In this document: in pieces, positions 59,948 to 64,000 of the stretch
Layout: each line of letters starts with the position of its first letter
Numbering within the stretch: the stretch's first letter is position 1
From: JAEUHM01 sp964538625
Lineage (GTDB): Bacteria; Verrucomicrobiota; Verrucomicrobiia; Verrucomicrobiales; Verrucomicrobiaceae
Length of the DNA stretch: 64,000 nucleotides
Reading direction: 5' to 3'
Assembly: GCA_964538625.1 (NCBI GenBank)
Contig: CAZIGH010000004.1
Location: forward strand, 102,331-166,330
The notes under the pieces: generated by a model
What the model saw: the letters and a program-made list of their open reading frames with translations, nothing else
What the model was told of the DNA's origin: nothing
Database searches by the model: none
Program-made: the position numbers and the translations under genes

Positions 59948-60994
59948 ATGTCTTCTATGACCCGCTCCTTGACCCGTGCCGCACTCGTAGCGGTCGCCTC
60001 ATGCCTTTCCGCTCAACAGCCCGAACAACGCACATGGACTGACGTGTCTGGGCGCACCATCCAGGCCGAGTTCCTGAGTGCTGATGCTGAGAAGGTAGTC
60101 GTCCGGATGAATGGCAATGAGTTCGGCATACCGCTGGCCAGGCTCTCGTCCCAAGATGTAGCTTGGGTGAAGTCACGGAGCATTCCGAGTGCGCCCGTGA
60201 CGTCGCCTGCTTTGGATGCCGGTTCACCCATGCGGGTCGGAGGAGCCGAGGTGAAAGCCAATCAGCGAATCGAGTTTGAAATTCCCGTGCCGGAAACCAT
60301 CCGGAAGCGCGGAGACCAGCTGACCACCGGTTTCGAAGAATACGCAGACGCAGACATGACGAAGGCACTTGTGGGACTCTTCGTTCCTCCAGCGTTCGAC
60401 CCTGCGAAGACGTGGCCTGTGATGATTGTCAGTGTCACGAACAGCGGACGCGACAAAGGAAGGGATCCCTCCAGCGTTAAGTCCATGGGCGGTTACCTCG
60501 ATGCGGCGCGTGAGCACGGCTGGGTAGTGCTCGCGGCGGACTGTCCTGGCTACAAAACACCGGGGTCACCCTTCAATCGCAGTGCACTCGTAGAGGCGGC
60601 ATTGGAGGCATTGGGTGCCCAGTGGCCGACTTCAAAGGACTGGCCGCTGGCTACCGGCGGTTTTTCCGGAGGTGCTAAATACTCCGGCTGGATCGCTGGC
60701 TGGATGTGCGAGCGCGGCAGAAGGGTGGTCGGAATCTTCATGGGAGGTTGCAACGAAGACACCGCCACCAGCGCCATCAAAACCCTCAAACCGGACAAAA
60801 AAATCTTCACTGCGGCAAAAGTCTTTCTCAGCACGGGCAAGGCCGACAACATAGCGGGTCCAGAAGACACAGCCAAAGTGATGGACTCACTCAAAAGCAG
60901 TGGCTTCGAGGTGCAGGAGAGCATTCACCAGGGTGGGCACACCCTGGATCGTGCGCACGTGGCAGAAGCCATGAAGTGGTTCATGACGCAGTGA
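59948..60994 (+). CDS. Exported SLA1-HD1-like plus alpha/beta-hydrolase protein
   Basis: 348 aa. After a signal peptide (SLTRAALVAVASCLSAQQ) comes a ~60-residue SLA1 homology domain 1-like module (RTWTDVSGRTIQAEFLSADAEKVVVRMNGN to LSSQDVAWVK), a common extracellular module of Planctomycetes and Verrucomicrobia. From ~115 an alpha/beta-hydrolase core follows: VVLAADCPGYKT, GGFSGGAKYSG (nucleophile Ser in GFSGG) and VFLSTGKADNI; QGGHTLDR supplies the His. It is probably an esterase or peptidase of unknown substrate. ATG 59957 is an alternative start. Confidence 0.8.
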   Translation: MSSMTRSLTRAALVAVASCLSAQQPEQRTWTDVSGRTIQAEFLSADAEKVVVRMNGNEFGIPLARLSSQDVAWVKSRSIPSAPVTSPALDAGSPMRVGGAEVKANQRIEFEIPVPETIRKRGDQLTTGFEEYADADMTKALVGLFVPPAFDPAKTWPVMIVSVTNSGRDKGRDPSSVKSMGGYLDAAREHGWVVLAADCPGYKTPGSPFNRSALVEAALEALGAQWPTSKDWPLATGGFSGGAKYSGWIAGWMCERGRRVVGIFMGGCNEDTATSAIKTLKPDKKIFTAAKVFLSTGKADNIAGPEDTAKVMDSLKSSGFEVQESIHQGGHTLDRAHVAEAMKWFMTQ

Positions 60995-61108
60995 GCCGTG
61001 CGGGCGAGCCCGGTTTGTGCTCTCACGCAAGCGGCAACGGAGTGAATACAATGGACACAAAATCCGTCCATGACAGACGTTTGTTCTGTCCTCACCTACC
61101 CATCTACC

Positions 61109-63571
61109 ATGACCTCCGTCTTTCCCCTCCACACCGGCACCGCCGCAGGGAGAATCGTGGCCGACGGACCAGATTTTCGTCTGAGTGGTGAAAAGTGGGA
61201 GCTGCGCGGAGTTACCTATGGCCCGTTCCAGCCGAACAACCGAGGAGAGCATTTCCCGCCGGATGAGCTACTCGCCCGGGACTTTGCCCACATCCGCAGA
61301 CTGGGCTTCAACACCGTCCGCGTGTATGAACTACCCACCGAGGCCGTGCTGCGAGAGGCCCGCAGGCATGACTTGCGCCTCATCGCCGGCATCCCTTGGA
61401 CCGACCACACAGACTTTCTGTCAGAGGCGGAGGCCTGGGCTGAGGTCAAACGCCGTATCGTCGAAGGAGCCGAGCGTTTCTCCCGCAGCGACCGCGTAGC
61501 CATCCTGCTAGTCGGCAATGAAGTCGAAAAGACACTCGTACGCTGGCTTGGGCCACCACGGGTAAAACGCGCCATCGAAGAACTCGTGCACCTGGCCCAA
61601 AAGGCCGCCCCGGACTGCCTCATCGGCTACGCCACCTATCCCAGCACGGAATACATCCTGCCCGACAATGCCGACCTCCTGGCGGTGAACGTGTATCTGG
61701 AGAACAAACAACCCTTCGAGCGCTACTTGCGCCGCCTCATCAACCGAGCCAACGGCAGACCACTGCTGCTCTCCGAGTTCGGCGCAGATGCCGGCACCCT
61801 CGGCGAAGAGCGGCAGGCAGAAATCTACCAGTGGATGCTGCCCACCTGTCGAGACCTCGGCGTCGCCGGCACCGTATGGTTCAGCTACACAGACGAATGG
61901 TTCCGCGGAGGAGAAGAGGTTACCGGTTGGTCATTCGGCCTCGTAGATGCCCAGCGCCACGAGCGGCCCATTTGCAAAGTGCTCAACCCTCCGCAGCCAG
62001 GGTACGCGACCAGCCCCCTCATGTCCGTCGTGGTCTGTACCCGCAATGGAGGTGCCACCCTGGCGGATTGTCTGTCCGCACTTCAGCGGCAGCGCCGCGT
62101 GAGCTATGAAGTCATCGTCATCGACGACGGCTCCACGGACGACGTGCCGCAAATCGCCGCACGCCATCCCAGCGTACGCTACGAACGCCAAGAGCACGCC
62201 GGCTTGAGTGCCGCAAGGAATCTTGGGCTGCACTTTGCCAAGGGAGAGGTCGTAGTCTATACGGATGACGATTGCCGACCTGATGAAGACTGGCTCTGGA
62301 GGCTCGCAAAAGCCATGCAAGATCCCAAATGGGTGGCGGCCGGTGGGCCCAATCTCCCTCCACCTCCGAGGAGTGAAGTCGAGCGCTGCGTAGCCGCTGC
62401 ACCCGGCGGACCCTGCCACGTATTGCTTAATGACGAAGAGGCCGAGCACCTGCCCGGCTGCAACCTTGCCATCCGCAAGTCCGCCCTTGAGCAAATCGGC
62501 GGCTTTGATCCCATCTTCCGCGCCGCAGGCGATGACGTGGACATCTGCTGGCGTCTGCGCGAGGCAGGCGGAAAGCTTCACTTCGTCCCCGGAGCGTATG
62601 TATGGCATCACCGGCGGCTTACTGTTGGAGCCTACTTCAAGCAGCAGCGCGGCTACGGCCATGCCGAGGCCCTGCTCATGAAAAAGCATCCCGCACGCTT
62701 CGGCTCCTTTGGCGGTGCCCGTTGGCGCGGATTGATCTACGGAGACGGCAGTGGCGCACTCCCACCCACAGAGGGGCACATCTTCCACGGCCCCTATGGC
62801 ACAGGGGCGTTTCAGGTGATCTACGCCACCGCAGGCTTTGGCTGGTGGCAGTGGCTGTCCGGCGTCTTGTGGATCGCGTTCGCAGCCCTCTGCCTGCTTC
62901 TCGGCTGGAGCACAGCCGCCGCCGCACTGGTCGTCGCCGCAGGGATCTTCGCCGCCCGCAGTGCCGCCAAACACTGGAAAAGCGCCCGCATGACCGGCCT
63001 CGTGCAGGCGCTCCGGCTGTGGATGCTCTGCCTCCTGCAGCCTGTCGTAAGAGAGTGGGCCAGACTTCGTGGAATGTGGACTACCGGTGCCAGACCTAGC
63101 TTCCGCACCACCCTACCAGACATCCTACCCCCCATCCGGCCCAAGAAGCGCACCCTCCGACTGGCAGTGCTCAACTACTGGAGCGCCACCGGAAAAGGCC
63201 GGGAAGAATGGCTCACCTCGCTCCGACACCTGCTTGCGGAGAAAAACCGACCCATGCGTGAAGACGACGGCTGGCGCTGGTTCGATGTCGAGTCCACCCC
63301 GCTTGCCTGGCTCACCGTCACCGAGTATCATGGCGGCCCACGCAAGCTCACCCGCATCGCCGTGCTCACCCGCATCGGATGGAAAAGCCTGCTACTGCCC
63401 GCGCTGGTCGCCGTCGCAGGCATCCTGGTAGATTGGCCACCACTCTGGTGGGCTGGCAGCGCATTGACCGCCGCCCTTCTCATTCTCTGGCATCACCGGC
63501 AGGCAGGCATCAAACTCGCCACCCTCGCCGCCGACCGCGCTGGTCTGCAAGCCATGCAAAATGGTGAGTGA
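61109..63571 (+). CDS. Glycosidase-like domain fused to a membrane family-2 glycosyltransferase
   Basis: 820 aa. The N-terminal ~295 residues form a GH2/GH5-like TIM barrel (LRGVTYGPFQPN, LGFNTVRVYELP) with E138 in LLVGNEVEK and E223 in LLSEFGADAG at the positions of acid/base and nucleophile. From ~305 a GT2 domain follows: SVVVCTRNGGATL, VIVIDDGSTDD, VVVYTDDDCRPD (DDD 386-388), GGFDPIFRAAGDDVDICWRLREAG. Membrane helices come next (WQWLSGVLWIAFAALCLLLGW, AAALVVAAGIFAA), then ~180 further residues and two more helices near the end. No signal peptide, so the barrel is cytosolic or N-out. A synthase that also processes its glycan is likely. ATG 61070 is an alternative start. Confidence 0.88.
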   Translation: MTSVFPLHTGTAAGRIVADGPDFRLSGEKWELRGVTYGPFQPNNRGEHFPPDELLARDFAHIRRLGFNTVRVYELPTEAVLREARRHDLRLIAGIPWTDHTDFLSEAEAWAEVKRRIVEGAERFSRSDRVAILLVGNEVEKTLVRWLGPPRVKRAIEELVHLAQKAAPDCLIGYATYPSTEYILPDNADLLAVNVYLENKQPFERYLRRLINRANGRPLLLSEFGADAGTLGEERQAEIYQWMLPTCRDLGVAGTVWFSYTDEWFRGGEEVTGWSFGLVDAQRHERPICKVLNPPQPGYATSPLMSVVVCTRNGGATLADCLSALQRQRRVSYEVIVIDDGSTDDVPQIAARHPSVRYERQEHAGLSAARNLGLHFAKGEVVVYTDDDCRPDEDWLWRLAKAMQDPKWVAAGGPNLPPPPRSEVERCVAAAPGGPCHVLLNDEEAEHLPGCNLAIRKSALEQIGGFDPIFRAAGDDVDICWRLREAGGKLHFVPGAYVWHHRRLTVGAYFKQQRGYGHAEALLMKKHPARFGSFGGARWRGLIYGDGSGALPPTEGHIFHGPYGTGAFQVIYATAGFGWWQWLSGVLWIAFAALCLLLGWSTAAAALVVAAGIFAARSAAKHWKSARMTGLVQALRLWMLCLLQPVVREWARLRGMWTTGARPSFRTTLPDILPPIRPKKRTLRLAVLNYWSATGKGREEWLTSLRHLLAEKNRPMREDDGWRWFDVESTPLAWLTVTEYHGGPRKLTRIAVLTRIGWKSLLLPALVAVAGILVDWPPLWWAGSALTAALLILWHHRQAGIKLATLAADRAGLQAMQNGE

Positions 63572-63589
63572 CCACCACCTGCACCTCAG

Positions 63590-64000
63590 CCTTCTGATGC
63601 GGATCTTCCGTGCTGCGTAACTGGCTACGGTCACTTGGCCGACCGATTCGTGCGAACGGGCGTCCACATTTCCGTCCGGACCGGGTGATGCCACTGACCG
63701 ATTGACTTTTTTGGGCCTGAGTGTTGGATGCCCTTCCACGTTGAGGGGCACCGGCTTGGTGGCACCATGCAGCAGGCGTTTGCCAAGCCCGTTGAACGCA
63801 GCGACGTCGAGCCTGCCATCCACAATCAGGCACCGCAACTGCCCGCGTGGGTTTACCGCACGGATCATGTTGAAGCCTAAACGTGCCCCCGTGGCAGTGA
63901 CTACCGGAGACACTCCGCAGGGACTCAACCGTGAATAATGGTGCAGGCTTTGAGTGCGTGTTTGTGAAGCTGGGCTCGGACCTCTGCGCGTGCATTGAGC
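63590..64000 (-). pseudogene. Decayed IS630-family transposase fragment
   Basis: On the minus strand, 63703-63928 reads GVSPVVTATGARLGFNMIRAV, then NPRGQLRCLIVDGRLDVAAF, GLGKRLLHGATKPVPLNVEGHP, matching the DDE core of IS630 transposases (TPVVxATG, GxLxF, IVDxHPxH). The catalytic Asp before GHP is Val-Glu and the following His is Leu, so it is inactive. Upstream and downstream parts continue only in other frames (IGRPSDRSQLRS), showing frameshifts. The window edge cuts the 5' part. Confidence 0.7.

Noticed and set aside
1..64000. CRISPR arrays, rRNA and tRNA genes
   Set aside because: No regularly spaced repeat series, rRNA core sequence or tRNA TPsiC-type motif with a foldable flank was seen in the intergenic regions; a dedicated scan could still find a small RNA.

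Overview
The window looks like a chromosomal segment of a free-living verrucomicrobium, almost certainly a Prosthecobacter or a close relative. The decisive evidence is a btubA-btubB-bklc operon (50,490-54,081, minus strand). It encodes two true tubulin homologues, each with the tubulin GGG[TS]GSG nucleotide loop, followed by a TPR kinesin-light-chain-like protein. This combination is known only from Prosthecobacter and relatives. Supporting signs are a perfect TGTTC-N4-GAACA palindrome (the LexA-box form reported for Verrucomicrobia), GxxExxY, SLA1-HD1-type and PrsW proteins, many secreted sulfatase, LamG and beta-helix proteins, and high GC. No rRNA, tRNA or CRISPR array was seen.

Layout. 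0-10 kb: an aldehyde dehydrogenase pair separated by a GxxExxY gene that lies between 32-bp inverted repeats; a secreted beta-helix protein; a very large LamG/glycosidase-like protein on the other strand; a radical-SAM plus DUF4130 putative DNA-repair pair with a LexA-like operator at its start codon. 10-23 kb: transaldolase, then nucleotide biosynthesis on the minus strand (pyrB, pyrR, purD, purF). A 5-kb plus-strand cassette interrupts this between purD and purF: a SIR2-like protein, a 156-aa protein and a 1,111-aa protein carrying an HExxH motif. This cassette is the best candidate for an undescribed, possibly antiphage, system. 22-36 kb: housekeeping and envelope genes (amidase, SGNH hydrolase, msrA, PrsW-type protease, RNA methyltransferase, mutM, BI-1) and a Ser/Thr kinase fused to a response-regulator receiver domain. 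36-46 kb: metallo-hydrolase, a decayed sigma-factor fragment, a type III PKS with an FAD oxidoreductase, and two tandem ~900-aa secreted paralogues.

46-57 kb is a long minus-strand block. Downstream of the tubulin operon come ctaB, a SCO protein, DUF420, coaX, a ROK kinase and pyrE, most only a few bases apart. Upstream of btubA lies a membrane-anchored protein with two degenerate kinase-like domains. 57-64 kb: sulfatase, N-acyl-D-amino-acid deacylase, an SLA1-HD1/alpha-beta hydrolase, a glycosidase-glycosyltransferase fusion, and at the right edge a decayed IS630-type transposase.

The tubulin system is already described in the literature. What looks less described is the SIR2/HExxH cassette, the bounded GxxExxY unit, the SOS-like control of the radical-SAM pair, and the double pseudokinase next to the tubulin operon. 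All family names come from reading motifs in the translations; no database search was possible.
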